Shown: positions 53,920-63,521 of the stretch, one piece after another
Numbering within the stretch: position 1 is the stretch's first letter
Layout of the letters: every line of letters begins with the position of its first letter
Assembly (NCBI RefSeq): GCF_005771405.1
Contig: NZ_VAUA01000003.1
Span: 1 to 64,000, forward strand
Direction: 5' to 3'
DNA: 64,000 bases
From: Parasedimentitalea maritima
Lineage (GTDB): Bacteria; Pseudomonadota; Alphaproteobacteria; Rhodobacterales; Rhodobacteraceae
Notes under the pieces: model-generated
What the model was told of the DNA's origin: nothing
Database searches by the model: none
Seen by the model: the letters and a program-made list of their open reading frames with translations, nothing else
Translations under genes and position numbers: made by a program

Positions 53920-55914
53920 ATGGTAAAAAAGGCCAACGAAAAACCTGGCTTCAACGGCTCGAATAAGGATCAGCGCACCGTGCAACTGTCCGCCCTATTT
54001 GCCGCGCTGCCTGACAACTATTTTCTCATCGACCAACAGGGAACTATTCTGAGCTATCGAGTTCGCCCGGGGGTTAGCCTTATTGATGATCCTGTTGCTT
54101 ACATTGGCAGTAACGTCGCCGATATCCTCCCGCCGGCTCCATCCGCCCTGTTCAAGGAACACATGCGCCAGCAACATGACGCGCAGGATGTTGTGACTTG
54201 GGAATACCACATAGATCTGGAGGGAAAGAGGTGGGATCGGGAGGCACATCTCTGCCCGCTCTCTGGATCCGACGAAATGGTTCTGGTGGTTCGTGATATT
54301 ACCAAACAACGTCAGGCCGAGAGAGAACGTGCTGAAGCTGAGGAACGGTTAGAGCGGATTATTTCCAATTTACCCGGCGCTGTAATTAGCCGCAGGTTTG
54401 ATGGTTCAGAATTTCCCTACCACGACACCAATTTCCCAAAAGTTGTCTACGCAAGCCCGCAGACTGCAGAGATTTGGGGAGTCTCAGCAAAAGACATGTG
54501 TGACATCAGGGGCCTTACAGAACCCATGGTGAACACTGACGATATAAAAGATTTCTCCAAGAAAGTACGCAAAGCGCTGGAGAATTTTGAAGCCTATTCA
54601 TTTCGCTTCAGGATCACCACATATGCTGGCGAGCAAAAATGGTTAGAGACCAATACAAAAGCGTACAAACACAAAGATGGATACACCTATACAGACGGGT
54701 TTGTGCTCGATGTAACCAAAGAAGTCCAAGCACAAGAGCAGCTGGAGGCCCAAAGGAAAATAGCTGACCGCGCCCAGAAGCTTGACAGCATTGGGCAGCT
54801 AACGGGTGGTATGGCGCACGATTTTAACAATCTATTGGCGGCAATCATGTTCAGCCTAGAGATGTTACGCGATGAAGAAATCGATGAAGGCCATCTGTCC
54901 CTGATAGATAATTGCCTTACCGCAGCTCAGCGCGGGGCCGATTTGACACGTAGCATGTTGGCCTTTGCAAGCAAGGCAAGCCTGGACCCCAGTGTGATTG
55001 ATCTCAACAAGTTGGTGGAGGAGACCCGCAATTGGGCTGGGCGCACCTTACCATCGAATATCGAAATCGAAACATCACTGTCGGAAGAGTTAAGTCCCAC
55101 CATGGTTGATGTTAGTTCGACCGAAAGCGCTCTTTTGAACCTACTGGTAAACGCCAGAGACGCCATGCCTGATGGAGGCAAACTTACCATTGAAACTCAG
55201 AACGTACGGTTGGATGAGGCCTCTCTGGACGCACACCCAAAAAAGGTTGCTCCAGGTCAATACATCATGCTGGCCGTCAGCGATACCGGGCACGGCATTC
55301 CGGCGGAAATAGTATCGCGTATCTTTGAGCCTTTCTTTACCACCAAGCCCCCTGACAAAGGTGCAGGCCTTGGCCTGTCGATGGTTTTTGGGTTCATGCA
55401 ACAGTCGGGCGGTACCGTTCAGGTCACTTCTGAAGCAGGCGTAGGAGCGGTTTTCAAACTCTACTTCAAGGCCTACCTAGAGGAGGACGAAGGCCTGGTG
55501 GAGGACACCATCCAAATAAAAAACCTGTTGGGCGACGGACGGAAAATACTGGTTGTTGAAGATGATAAGATGGTACTGTCGATACTTGTGAAGACGCTTG
55601 AAAAAGCAGGTTATCGCGTGACGTCCGCCAAAACTGGTGACGAGGCCCTTGCACTATTTAAGGCTGATCCTCGATTCGATCTTCTTTTAACGGATATCAT
55701 GATGCCAGGTACCCTAAAGGGACGCGCATTGAGCCGTGCAGTTCGTGAAACTGTTCCCGATCTACCCGTAGTTTTCATGTCCGGCTACGAAAACGAAGCG
55801 ACTGACCAAAACAACGAACCATATTCGGATGATATTCGGCTGACAAAACCAGTCTCGCGAGTTGATATGTTGACTGCAATTAAGACCTCTCTGACCGCGC
55901 AACTCAAAGACTAA
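53920..55914 (+). CDS. PAS-PAS hybrid histidine kinase with C-terminal receiver
   Basis: The 664-residue cytosolic kinase has two PAS/PAC domains (residues about 25-135 and 145-280), a HisKA helix with phosphoacceptor His in GGMAHDFNNLLAAI (about 305-318), an HATPase domain (NLLVNARDAMPDGG, DTGHGIP, GLGLSMVFGF) and a receiver (VVEDDKMV, LLLTDIMMPG) from about 545. The start ATG 53920 has GAGG six bases upstream. No separate response regulator is adjacent, so it probably phosphorylates a distant target. Confidence 0.88.
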   Translation: MVKKANEKPGFNGSNKDQRTVQLSALFAALPDNYFLIDQQGTILSYRVRPGVSLIDDPVAYIGSNVADILPPAPSALFKEHMRQQHDAQDVVTWEYHIDLEGKRWDREAHLCPLSGSDEMVLVVRDITKQRQAERERAEAEERLERIISNLPGAVISRRFDGSEFPYHDTNFPKVVYASPQTAEIWGVSAKDMCDIRGLTEPMVNTDDIKDFSKKVRKALENFEAYSFRFRITTYAGEQKWLETNTKAYKHKDGYTYTDGFVLDVTKEVQAQEQLEAQRKIADRAQKLDSIGQLTGGMAHDFNNLLAAIMFSLEMLRDEEIDEGHLSLIDNCLTAAQRGADLTRSMLAFASKASLDPSVIDLNKLVEETRNWAGRTLPSNIEIETSLSEELSPTMVDVSSTESALLNLLVNARDAMPDGGKLTIETQNVRLDEASLDAHPKKVAPGQYIMLAVSDTGHGIPAEIVSRIFEPFFTTKPPDKGAGLGLSMVFGFMQQSGGTVQVTSEAGVGAVFKLYFKAYLEEDEGLVEDTIQIKNLLGDGRKILVVEDDKMVLSILVKTLEKAGYRVTSAKTGDEALALFKADPRFDLLLTDIMMPGTLKGRALSRAVRETVPDLPVVFMSGYENEATDQNNEPYSDDIRLTKPVSRVDMLTAIKTSLTAQLKD

Positions 55915-56000
55915 GGCTTTCGACGAGATCTCATAAAGAAATTGTCTTGAATTTTCAGCCCGAGTGCCGCCCCTGAACCCAAACCAGATATCAAACAAAA

Positions 56001-56027
56001 CAGGCCTTTCGAATACCGAAAGGCCTG
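56001..56027. terminator. Bidirectional terminator between the kinase and nusB
   Basis: caggcctttcg (56001-56011) and cgaaaggcctg (56017-56027) form a perfect 11-bp stem with loop aatac. A-run on the kinase side gives a T-run on the minus strand, so it serves mostly nusB. Confidence 0.75.
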
Positions 56028-56076
56028 CATCAATTATGATAACGCGAAGACGTTATTTCCAAGAGTTCACCGAGCT

Positions 56077-56568
56077 TTAGAACGCTTCGGGTTTGGCCTC
56101 ATGCGCCATGTGATCCAGTACAGCGTTAACAAACTTTGTCTCTTTGCCATCCGGGAAAAACGCCCGTGCCACATCGACATATTCATTGATCACCACTTTG
56201 GGCGGAGTGTCCGCCTGGGTCAGCTCTGCACCGGCAGCACGGAACAAGCCGCGCAGTGTTGGGTCGATCCGGGCGATTGGCCATTTGGCCACCAGCGCGC
56301 GGTCGGTCATCTGGTCGATAACCGCCTGATGATTGACGGCATCCTCGACCAGCTTGCGAAACAGCTTGGCATTGCCTTCGGCCATCTCTGCACCGTCGTA
56401 GCTTGCCCCAAACCGGTGATCAAGAAACTCGACAATCACCGCGTCAAATGTCTGATCACTGTGTTCCATCTGGAACAAAGCCTGCACCGCGTAAAGCCGC
56501 GCTGCTGATTTCATCTGACGTTTCTGAAGTCCCTTGTTCAGGGCTCCACCTTGGCTGTCCGTGCTCAT
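56077..56568 (-). CDS. nusB: Transcription antitermination factor NusB
   Basis: The 163-residue protein has the NusB helical fold: AARLYAVQALFQMEHSDQTFD near residue 23 and WPIARIDPTLRGLFRAAGAELTQADTPPKVVINEYVDVARAF near 100-140, in linked motifs. It binds boxA RNA with NusE to prevent early termination in rRNA operons. Its ATG overlaps the ribH stop (ATGA). The start at 56568 gives the family N-terminus; a longer frame runs into ribH. Confidence 0.93.
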   Translation of the reverse strand: MSTDSQGGALNKGLQKRQMKSAARLYAVQALFQMEHSDQTFDAVIVEFLDHRFGASYDGAEMAEGNAKLFRKLVEDAVNHQAVIDQMTDRALVAKWPIARIDPTLRGLFRAAGAELTQADTPPKVVINEYVDVARAFFPDGKETKFVNAVLDHMAHEAKPEAF

Positions 56569-57116
56569 GCGTTTTTGGGTCCGTTGCTGGTTTCGGCCAA
56601 TATAATGGCGTCCGAGCGGGCCTTGAAGCCAACGCCCTTGGTCTGGGCGCCCCACTTACGCCCCAAGGCGATCAGATGCAAGGCCGCCGCAGCGGCTCCG
56701 CCGCCTTTGTTTTGATCCTTGGGATCGGCGCGCACTTCGGCCTGAGCGCGGTTTTCGACCGTCAGGATCCCATTGCCAATGCACAAGCCCTGAAGGCCAA
56801 GCAGTTGAATGGCGCGGCTGCTGTCGTTGCAGACTGTGTCGTAATGAGTGGTCTCGCCGCGGATCACACAGCCCAGCGCGACGTAGCCGTCAAAATTGGA
56901 CGCACGGTCGGAAATGCCAATGGCTGTAGGGATTTCCAGTGCACCGGGGACTTGAATAACATCGTAAGTGCCACCTGCGGCTTCGATCTCGGCCACAGCA
57001 CCGGCAACCATGTTGTCGGCGATATCTTTGTAGTAAGGCGACACCACGATCAGCAATTTGACCGGTTTGTCGAACTGCGCGCGTGGCATGATGTAGTGTT
57101 GCTCGTGACCAGCCAT
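56565..57116 (-). CDS. ribH: 6,7-dimethyl-8-ribityllumazine synthase
   Basis: The 183-residue enzyme condenses 5-amino-6-ribitylaminouracil with dihydroxybutanone phosphate to lumazine. Family marks are VVSPYYKDIADNMVAGA, VIQVPGALEIPTAIG, GCVIRGETTHYDTV (His is catalytic) and GILTVENRAQAEVRAD. GGAGG lies seven bases before ATG 57116. It starts next to the ribB stop and overlaps nusB, one operon ribB-ribH-nusB. Confidence 0.93.
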   Translation of the reverse strand: MAGHEQHYIMPRAQFDKPVKLLIVVSPYYKDIADNMVAGAVAEIEAAGGTYDVIQVPGALEIPTAIGISDRASNFDGYVALGCVIRGETTHYDTVCNDSSRAIQLLGLQGLCIGNGILTVENRAQAEVRADPKDQNKGGGAAAAALHLIALGRKWGAQTKGVGFKARSDAIILAETSNGPKNA

Positions 57117-57117
57117 A

Positions 57118-58239
57118 TCAGGCCTCCGACAGAATTGGGCGTGTGCCGGTGATGGACAGACCATAGGCGTCCAGACCCAGATAGCGCGTTTCGGGAGAAT
57201 CGGTTAACAGCACCAGTTCGTTGACGCCCAACTTGGACAGAATCTGAGCGCCAAGGCCGGTTTGTTTGATGGTGCGTGGACCTTCGTCCTCGACCACATA
57301 CAGCGAATTCCGAGGTTGCCGGAACAGACAAACCACGCCACGCCCCTCGTCCGCAATCAGTTGCATCGCTTTGGGCAATTCGCTGGTTGGTTTGGGACCA
57401 AGCCCCAGCACATCGGATGCTTCGTGCAAGGCATGAGTACGGCACAAAACGGGCTCAGGGGTCGTGATATCCCCCTTGATCAACACAACATGTTCGATGC
57501 CGTGGGTCTGGTCGGTGAACAGGCGCATATCCCAGTCACCGCCGAATTCAGAGGTCACAGTTTCACGCGAGGTTTCTACCACCAGATTGTCATTGCGCGA
57601 ACGATAGCTGATCAGGTCCGAAATCGTACCGATTTTCAACTCGTGGGTCTTGGCATAACCCAGCAGATCCGGCAGGCGCGCCATGGAGCCGTCTTCGTTC
57701 ATGATCTCACAGATCACTGACGACGGATAACAGCCTGCCAGACGCGCCACGTCACAGCCAGCCTCGGTATGGCCTGCTCGCACCAGCACACCGCCGTTGC
57801 GCGCACGCAGTGGGAACACATGACCTGGGGTCGCAATATCAGCAGCACCTTGATCGGGGTTGATCGCTGTGGCCACTGTCAGAGCACGGTCAGCAGCCGA
57901 AATTCCGGTTGTGACACCCTCACGGGCCTCAATCGAAGTTGTGAATGCGGTTTCGTGGCGCGAGGAATTGTGCATCGCCATCATTGGCAGGCCCAGCTCA
58001 TCAATCCGCGCGGCAGGCAGGGTCAGGCAGATCAAACCACGGCCATGAGTTGCCATGAAATTGATCGCTGCCGCATCGGCGTGCTGAGCGGGAATGATAA
58101 GATCTCCCTCGTTTTCACGATCCTCATGATCAACCAGAATGAACATACGGCCTTGGCGCGCATCCTCAATAATCTCTTCGATGGGGCTGATTGCAGCGCG
58201 CAGGTCTGTTTCGACCGGACTGGGGGTTTCAAAGCTCAT
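57118..58239 (-). CDS. ribB: 3,4-dihydroxy-2-butanone 4-phosphate synthase with degenerate RibA-like domain
   Basis: The 373-residue protein has a complete RibB half (residues 15-215): [44 protein letters not shown]. The C-terminal half resembles GTP cyclohydrolase II but lacks the zinc Cys cluster, so it is probably inactive for that step, as in RibBX-type proteins. It supplies four carbons for riboflavin. It is the first gene of the operon with ribH and nusB. I did not find an FMN riboswitch consensus upstream. Confidence 0.9.
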   Translation of the reverse strand: MSFETPSPVETDLRAAISPIEEIIEDARQGRMFILVDHEDRENEGDLIIPAQHADAAAINFMATHGRGLICLTLPAARIDELGLPMMAMHNSSRHETAFTTSIEAREGVTTGISAADRALTVATAINPDQGAADIATPGHVFPLRARNGGVLVRAGHTEAGCDVARLAGCYPSSVICEIMNEDGSMARLPDLLGYAKTHELKIGTISDLISYRSRNDNLVVETSRETVTSEFGGDWDMRLFTDQTHGIEHVVLIKGDITTPEPVLCRTHALHEASDVLGLGPKPTSELPKAMQLIADEGRGVVCLFRQPRNSLYVVEDEGPRTIKQTGLGAQILSKLGVNELVLLTDSPETRYLGLDAYGLSITGTRPILSEA

Positions 58240-58773
58240 AAGGGCAGCCTTTCGATGGGCAGGAGTCAGGGACTCTCATGTACAAAGGGCAGATAGTGCA
58301 GATGAGGGGAAAATGCCAGACCCGGTAACGGCATGGCAGGGGTAAATCGCGGCGTCGCCAGTTCATTATCAAGACACCGGAACCGCAGGTATTCTCTTAC
58401 GGTGCGCCTGACCCTGGGTGGGTGCAAAGCGCCCTCCTGTGGGGAGGGTCGGGCGCACCCGGTCTAACGGCCAAATAAAACAGTATAAGACATGCGAAAC
58501 TGCCCAACAGGATCCCAGCCCCGTCGGTTCATCATATTATTCGGAATGTCGTCCAGTCAGATTAAAATGGCGACGTCGCCAAAGCGGAGGCGGACGGGAG
58601 CAGTGCCCCCGTGCGTGATCCAGATCAGATGCGCCCCGGCGCAACCCGGGGCCCTGTTTCCTGTGCCGGGGGTGATAGGCCCAGCGGTAATCGCGATTGG
58701 CAGGCACCTTGCCATAGCTTAGTTAAGCCTGCCTCAATTGGGTGTGCGCCAGATGCGCAACGGTTGCAGCTGG
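58240..58773. other. 534-base intergenic region upstream of ribB
   Basis: No gene is supported. Besides the long hairpin listed separately it holds several GC-rich inverted pairs in 58610-58730 (for example ggcaggc/gcctgcc around 58700-58737). It must contain the ribB promoter. I compared it by eye with the FMN riboswitch (GGGTGAAATTCCC... ACCGGCGGT) and with SRP/6S RNA signatures and found no match. Confidence 0.45.
58401..58459. ncRNA. Long hairpin, candidate structured RNA
   Basis: ggtgcgcctgaccct (58401-58415) pairs with agggtcgggcgcacc (58445-58459) over 15 bases with one wobble. The 29-base loop holds a smaller hairpin (about gggtgggtgc/gcgccctcc). It lies 160 bases before ribB, upstream of its start, and may be a leader structure, a terminator or a small RNA. 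Confidence 0.4.
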
Positions 58774-59970
58774 TTACTCTGAGCCGACACCGCTTAGCCC
58801 GGCTTCAAGATCAGCGATCAGGTCGTCGACATGTTCAACGCCTACCGACAGGCGCAGCAGGTTGTCCGTGACACCCAGCATTTCGCGGCGTTCAGGCGGC
58901 AGGATAGCGTGGGTCATGCTCGCAGGGTGCTGAACCAGACTTTCAACTCCACCCAGACTGACCGCATAAGCAAACAGCCGCAAAGATTGTGCAACTTTGT
59001 TGGCGCGGGCCTGCCCTCCGGTCAGCTGCATGGTGATCATTGCGCCAAAGCTGGTCATCTGGCGTTTGGCAAGCTCATGCTGTGGGTGTGAGGCAAGGCC
59101 GGGATAGGTCAACCTGGTGATACCCAACCGTTCCTTGTTCTGATCCAGAAACTCGGCAATGGCCATAGCGTTCCCCGCATGACGTTCCATCCGCAGTGGC
59201 AGCGTCTTAAGCGAGCGCAGCAGGGTGGAACAGGCAATCGGATCCATCACCGCGCCGGTCGAGTTTTGCAAGAACCTGAGCTTCTCTGCCACCGCTGGAT
59301 CTGTGTTGGGAGAAACCGCTGCCACACCGGCCAGCAGATCCGAATGCCCGTTCAGGAACTTCGTGGCTGAGTGCATCACGATATCCACCCCCATCTCCAG
59401 CGGTCGCTGGCAATAGGGCGAACAAAAGGTGTTGTCGCAGACCGTCAGGGCCCCAACTTTGCGGGCTTGCTCAACCACAAAGGCAATATCGACCACTTCC
59501 AACAACGGGTTCGACGGAGTTTCAAACCATAACATGGCGGTGTCAGGACGGATGGCCGCCTTAACCGCATCAGGGTCTGAAAAGTTGACAAATGTAACAT
59601 CCAAACCTGCGCTACGGCTGCGCACCAGCTCCAGCAGCCGGTAAATACCACCGTAGACATCATGGTGCGCAATAACATGCGCCCCGGATTCCAGCAGCTC
59701 CAGAATGGTCGAGGCTGCGGACAGTCCAGTTGGGCAAGCAATGGCAGTCGCCGCGCCTTCAAGGTCCGCAAGACAGGCTTCGAGCACCAGACGGGTCGGA
59801 TTTGCAGATCGGGAATACATGAAGCCACGATTTTCACCGATGCCATCCTGCACAAACGTACTTGCGGTATAGATCGGGGTCACAACCGCGCCTGTCAGCG
59901 GATCAGGCTCTTGGCCTGCATGAATAGCCCGGGTTTCAAATGCATCTCGGTTGCTGGATCGGTTGGTCAA
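58774..59970 (-). CDS. Trans-sulfuration PLP enzyme (cystathionine gamma-synthase/lyase type)
   Basis: The 398-residue enzyme has FETRAIHAGQEPDPLTGAVVTPIYTASTF at the start, SRSANPTRLVLEACLADLEG, and the PLP lysine in HSATKFLNGHSDL (about residue 207). Family members make or cleave cystathionine or related sulfur amino acids; motifs alone do not decide between them. TTG 59970 is chosen because AGGGGAA precedes it at seven bases; a GTG at 60012 is also open. Confidence 0.82.
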   Translation of the reverse strand: MTNRSSNRDAFETRAIHAGQEPDPLTGAVVTPIYTASTFVQDGIGENRGFMYSRSANPTRLVLEACLADLEGAATAIACPTGLSAASTILELLESGAHVIAHHDVYGGIYRLLELVRSRSAGLDVTFVNFSDPDAVKAAIRPDTAMLWFETPSNPLLEVVDIAFVVEQARKVGALTVCDNTFCSPYCQRPLEMGVDIVMHSATKFLNGHSDLLAGVAAVSPNTDPAVAEKLRFLQNSTGAVMDPIACSTLLRSLKTLPLRMERHAGNAMAIAEFLDQNKERLGITRLTYPGLASHPQHELAKRQMTSFGAMITMQLTGGQARANKVAQSLRLFAYAVSLGGVESLVQHPASMTHAILPPERREMLGVTDNLLRLSVGVEHVDDLIADLEAGLSGVGSE

Positions 59971-60170
59971 TTGGTATTCCCCTAGAATAGTCGCGCTGTG
60001 AGCGACAGGCACTTGAGCATATGTCTGTAGGTCTTACAATGTGTTGGAGACCGAAAATATTTGAGATGGAAATTGAATTGTCTATGTCGCGACTGTTTTG
60101 TATTGCGACGAAATCACGGCTTGGCTGCGTTTAACTGCAGCAGTCTTAACTCCTAATTCCTGTGAAGATT

Positions 60171-61940
60171 TCATTCAATCTCGACCAAAAACGGGGGGCG
60201 TTCTCCAGCTGTGTCGTTCCAAGATGACATCCTGTTTACATTTCCAGACTCACTGAAAAAACTTCCAAATTCATGATTGAAATGCCCATGATTAGGTCTG
60301 CCTCTCGCCCATTTCCTGTAAGAAAATGGCTCTCCTGTCACCCAACCCCAACCTCCGCCAGGTTCAGGTGCCCCTTCTCGTTGAACCAAACCAAATGCGG
60401 GGCCGTGTAGGTAACCCGAACCATCGAGGGAAACAAATCGTTCGTCATTTTTAAAAAGGTTCAGCAGAAACTCATTCTCACGTTCATTGGAAATAGTAGC
60501 TAAGTGCCCCCCGACACGCCCAGAAAGTGCATTCTTGTAATTCCAACTTCCAAATCCGCGCGCCAACACAGCGAGATACAAATGCCCTTCAAAATAGTCG
60601 AACTTAACCTCAAACCCCTCCAAACCGAGCAACGCTCTGCGCAGTCTAGGTTCCAGATACTCGGGAAGTTCATCTGGTTGGTAGGTTCTCGCTGTTTCAG
60701 ATCGCAACCCATCGACTAACGTTACGTCTGGCAGAGCACGAAGCAGCAGCAAATCAACTTGAGTTCCGGGCGGTAAGCCAGCCGCTATTCGGGCGGAAAA
60801 AATTGCGTCACGGGTTTTGGGACCAAAATTTCCGTCTATTCCGCCAGTATCAAAACCCAAATAGCCTAGTGACTTTTGAACAAGTTTTCTTTCGTCTAAA
60901 TTCAGCTCCAAAGGCATAGTTTTACGCCCCGACTGAGGAACAAGCCAAACCCTTCGATCCTGCTCTCTTTCCAATTCCTGCGCTTGGGCCAGCAGGATAG
61001 CCTGCCGTCGCAGTGCCACCCTGACAAGCGGATGTTCAACCCGATCTCCAAATCTTTTCAGAAAATCGTTCCAGACTTCCAAAGCGTCGACTTGCTCTGC
61101 AGCAGCGAATTCCTCAATCAACACTGTGTCCTCGTGCGCCAGAACGATGTGATTGGCAGTGGCGGAAGACAAAAAAATGTCAGCCCCGGGCAACGACCCG
61201 TATGTAAAAGGCTCTTGATCACCAGCCGTCAGCTCGAACACCCGATCGCGCACACGTCGGAAAAGCTTACTTACTTCCAGTCCAGGTTCTTCGATCTGTT
61301 CCAACAGTGCCTGCGCATAAGGACTGTTCCGCCCTTCCCCATCAAATGCAACACGCCCTTCGCGAGCGGCGTAACCAATCAAAATACCACCTGGAAGCAC
61401 CCCACCAATTGGGTCCACCCGAACCAGACCCTGACCGATTGAACGAGATCCCCTTTGCGCATTAAGCTTATCCGCAAAAGGGTTATCCCGACAGGCGTCA
61501 ACCAGCACAATCTTTACCCCGTCGGAAGACGCCAGCGACGACATAATTGTGTCTAACGACACGGCCTCAAAATCAGCATCCTGTTCTTTATGCAGCTCAG
61601 CATTCACAGGAATGAGAAAATTGGTCTTGTCGATTTCAATCCCATGTCCGGCAAAATAAATTAAGGACAGATCAGCGGTTTCAGTGGCGCGCGAAAAGTC
61701 TCGCAAAGATCGGCGCATCTCAGCATCGTCCAGATCCAACCCCAAAGAAACATCGAACCCCAAACGTCCAAGAGCAGACGCAATATCCGTAGCATCTGCT
61801 GAGGGGTTCGATAACGAAGGAACATTCTGGTACGCAGCGTTGCCAATGACCAGTGCGACCTTGCGTTCAGCCTTTTCCGCAGCAGCAAAAGACCAAGACA
61901 CCAATAGTAACCAAACGGATAGAAAAAATTTTGCAATCAT
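60171..61940 (-). CDS. Caspase-like (C14) protease with peptidoglycan-binding and C-type lectin domains
   Basis: The 589-residue exported protein has a signal peptide (residues about 1-20). A caspase fold follows at about 25-260: ALVIGNAAYQNVPSLSNPSADA, catalytic His99 in YFAGHGIE and Cys150 in VDACRDNP. Residues about 345-385 form a peptidoglycan-binding_1 repeat (VQKSLGYLGFDTGGIDGNFGPKTRDAI). Residues about 450-589 form a C-type lectin-like domain (GGHLATIS.EN, WGWVTGEPFSYRKWARGRPN, WND, FLVEIE). This looks like an orthocaspase acting in the envelope or outside. It is monocistronic. Confidence 0.82.
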   Translation of the reverse strand: MIAKFFLSVWLLLVSWSFAAAEKAERKVALVIGNAAYQNVPSLSNPSADATDIASALGRLGFDVSLGLDLDDAEMRRSLRDFSRATETADLSLIYFAGHGIEIDKTNFLIPVNAELHKEQDADFEAVSLDTIMSSLASSDGVKIVLVDACRDNPFADKLNAQRGSRSIGQGLVRVDPIGGVLPGGILIGYAAREGRVAFDGEGRNSPYAQALLEQIEEPGLEVSKLFRRVRDRVFELTAGDQEPFTYGSLPGADIFLSSATANHIVLAHEDTVLIEEFAAAEQVDALEVWNDFLKRFGDRVEHPLVRVALRRQAILLAQAQELEREQDRRVWLVPQSGRKTMPLELNLDERKLVQKSLGYLGFDTGGIDGNFGPKTRDAIFSARIAAGLPPGTQVDLLLLRALPDVTLVDGLRSETARTYQPDELPEYLEPRLRRALLGLEGFEVKFDYFEGHLYLAVLARGFGSWNYKNALSGRVGGHLATISNERENEFLLNLFKNDERFVSLDGSGYLHGPAFGLVQREGAPEPGGGWGWVTGEPFSYRKWARGRPNHGHFNHEFGSFFSESGNVNRMSSWNDTAGERPPFLVEIE

Positions 61941-62111
61941 AACGCGCTCAGATTGCCGACGATTGTTCTTTTTTGCAAGAGAAGGAAGACTTCGCACCTA
62001 ATACCTTGCCCCAATCATTGCCCTCGTATTGACTGCAACGCTTAGATGCCGATTAAAATCACCTGAAGCTGCCATCTTTCAAATCTGTTTCCCGCCCTTT
62101 CCGGACGCCTG

Positions 62112-63215
62112 TCAATCAGAGCCAAAACAAATGACGGTGCGCCCCTTTTCCCGGTGCGTCACGAGTTTTTGCACTGCGTCCCTGATTGCATCAATTTCAA
62201 ACGGAATGGCGGCAGGCACGGGCATTCGAATGTTGTGCTCCAGCAATTGCTCAACCGCGTCATCTACAACCAATCGGGGGAACTTTGCGCCAAAACTATA
62301 CTTTGGCCCGGTGGTGAGACGTGTCACCAGCATGCGCCATCCGATATGCGACATCACCTTGAGGACTGCAGGCCAAGACAGTTTTTCCTCGCCAATGTAC
62401 TGACGTGGGCCAACCACCGTTACAAAAGTACCGCTATTTTTAAGGCACCTGAAAGCGCTGGCTTCGATGTCTCGCCCCCCCACGCAGTCAAACACTGCAT
62501 CGACAGGGTCATTGCCTGCAGAAAACACCTCGCCGAAATCATCCTTCGTATAATCAACCACCTGGTCAGCGCCGTGGCTGCGAACAAATTCTTCGTTGGC
62601 GCCACTGCAGACCGCCGTCACCCGGCAGTTAAGCGATTTGAGATATTGCAAGACCATGACCCCGATCGCTCCGGAGGCGCCAACCACGACACAATTGTCG
62701 CCCGCATTCACCTTAGCAAACCCAATTGCGCCCCAAGACACGCAGGCCGCCATAACCGCAGCTGCTGCCTCTACATGCGACAGTTGATCCGGTTTGTGCA
62801 TGATCCATTTTTCATCAAAGCACTGGTAAGTTGCCCAAGATCCGGCCTGCGGATATTCCGACGGAATTATGATGACGTCATCACCAATTTTGAAGTTTTC
62901 AGCCCCCTCACCCAGCCCGACAATCGTGCCCGTTGCGCAGGACCCAATCCGCGCCGGATTGGCTTTGGACACGTTCTTTGGGCCATAAAACCGGCCAAGG
63001 GCAGTTCCCTGCGCAGCATATATTTCGTCAACATGCATCGAAGAGGCTGCAATTCTGACGGTCACTTCCCCCTTGGCAGGGCGCGGTGTAGGCATCTGTA
63101 GCATTTGTAATTCGCGGGCGACCTGGCCAATCGCGGGATCGTTCACCATCCCCACGGCCTGCATTTCAGCTGCATCGTTGTAGGCATCGACCAAAGGCTT
63201 GATGTGGTCTTCCAT
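62112..63215 (-). CDS. MDR family NAD(P)-dependent oxidoreductase
   Basis: The 367-residue protein is a zinc-less medium-chain dehydrogenase: GroES-like N-terminus with VRIAASSMHVDEIYA, nucleotide site VVVGASGAIGVMVLQYLKSL (residues about 177-196) and the GADQVVDYTKDDF motif of quinone oxidoreductase-like enzymes. The structural zinc Cys set is absent. An unusual 20-residue N-terminal extension precedes the fold. Substrate unknown. Confidence 0.83.
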   Translation of the reverse strand: MEDHIKPLVDAYNDAAEMQAVGMVNDPAIGQVARELQMLQMPTPRPAKGEVTVRIAASSMHVDEIYAAQGTALGRFYGPKNVSKANPARIGSCATGTIVGLGEGAENFKIGDDVIIIPSEYPQAGSWATYQCFDEKWIMHKPDQLSHVEAAAAVMAACVSWGAIGFAKVNAGDNCVVVGASGAIGVMVLQYLKSLNCRVTAVCSGANEEFVRSHGADQVVDYTKDDFGEVFSAGNDPVDAVFDCVGGRDIEASAFRCLKNSGTFVTVVGPRQYIGEEKLSWPAVLKVMSHIGWRMLVTRLTTGPKYSFGAKFPRLVVDDAVEQLLEHNIRMPVPAAIPFEIDAIRDAVQKLVTHREKGRTVICFGSD

Positions 63216-63302
63216 TTACGTCTCTCTGGTTTTTCCGCTTTGACACAAAATGAGATGAAGTTGTTGGACTTGGTACTCTGGTTGAGGTCTGCAGGCCGGA
63301 AT

Positions 63303-63521
63303 CTACTCCCCTGCCTCAATCATTTCACGCACCTTCACCGCTTTTTCAAAATGATCCAGCGCATGCGTTTCGATCCACCATGTCGCTGCCTCCATCAGCA
63401 GCTCGGGATTGTCATTTTTGTTGGCAAAGAAGGCGTAGAAGGACAGCCCTACCCCCTCGCCCTTGGCGGCGATCTTCTTGTTACAGATCTCAATCGCTTT
63501 GGCACGCAAACTGGCTCGCAT
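63303..63521 (-). CDS. DUF6500 family protein
   Basis: The 72-residue protein (MRASLRAKAIEICNKKIAAKG, GLSFYAFFANKN, ATWWIETHALDHFEKA) matches a small family of Rhodobacterales and relatives. Its function is unknown. It starts one base after the stop of the GNAT gene, so the two are coupled. Confidence 0.75.
   Translation of the reverse strand: MRASLRAKAIEICNKKIAAKGEGVGLSFYAFFANKNDNPELLMEAATWWIETHALDHFEKAVKVREMIEAGE

Noticed and set aside
58240-58773. FMN riboswitch upstream of ribB
   Set aside because: The conserved core (GGGTGAAATTCCC, ACCGGCGGT) was not found on the minus strand.
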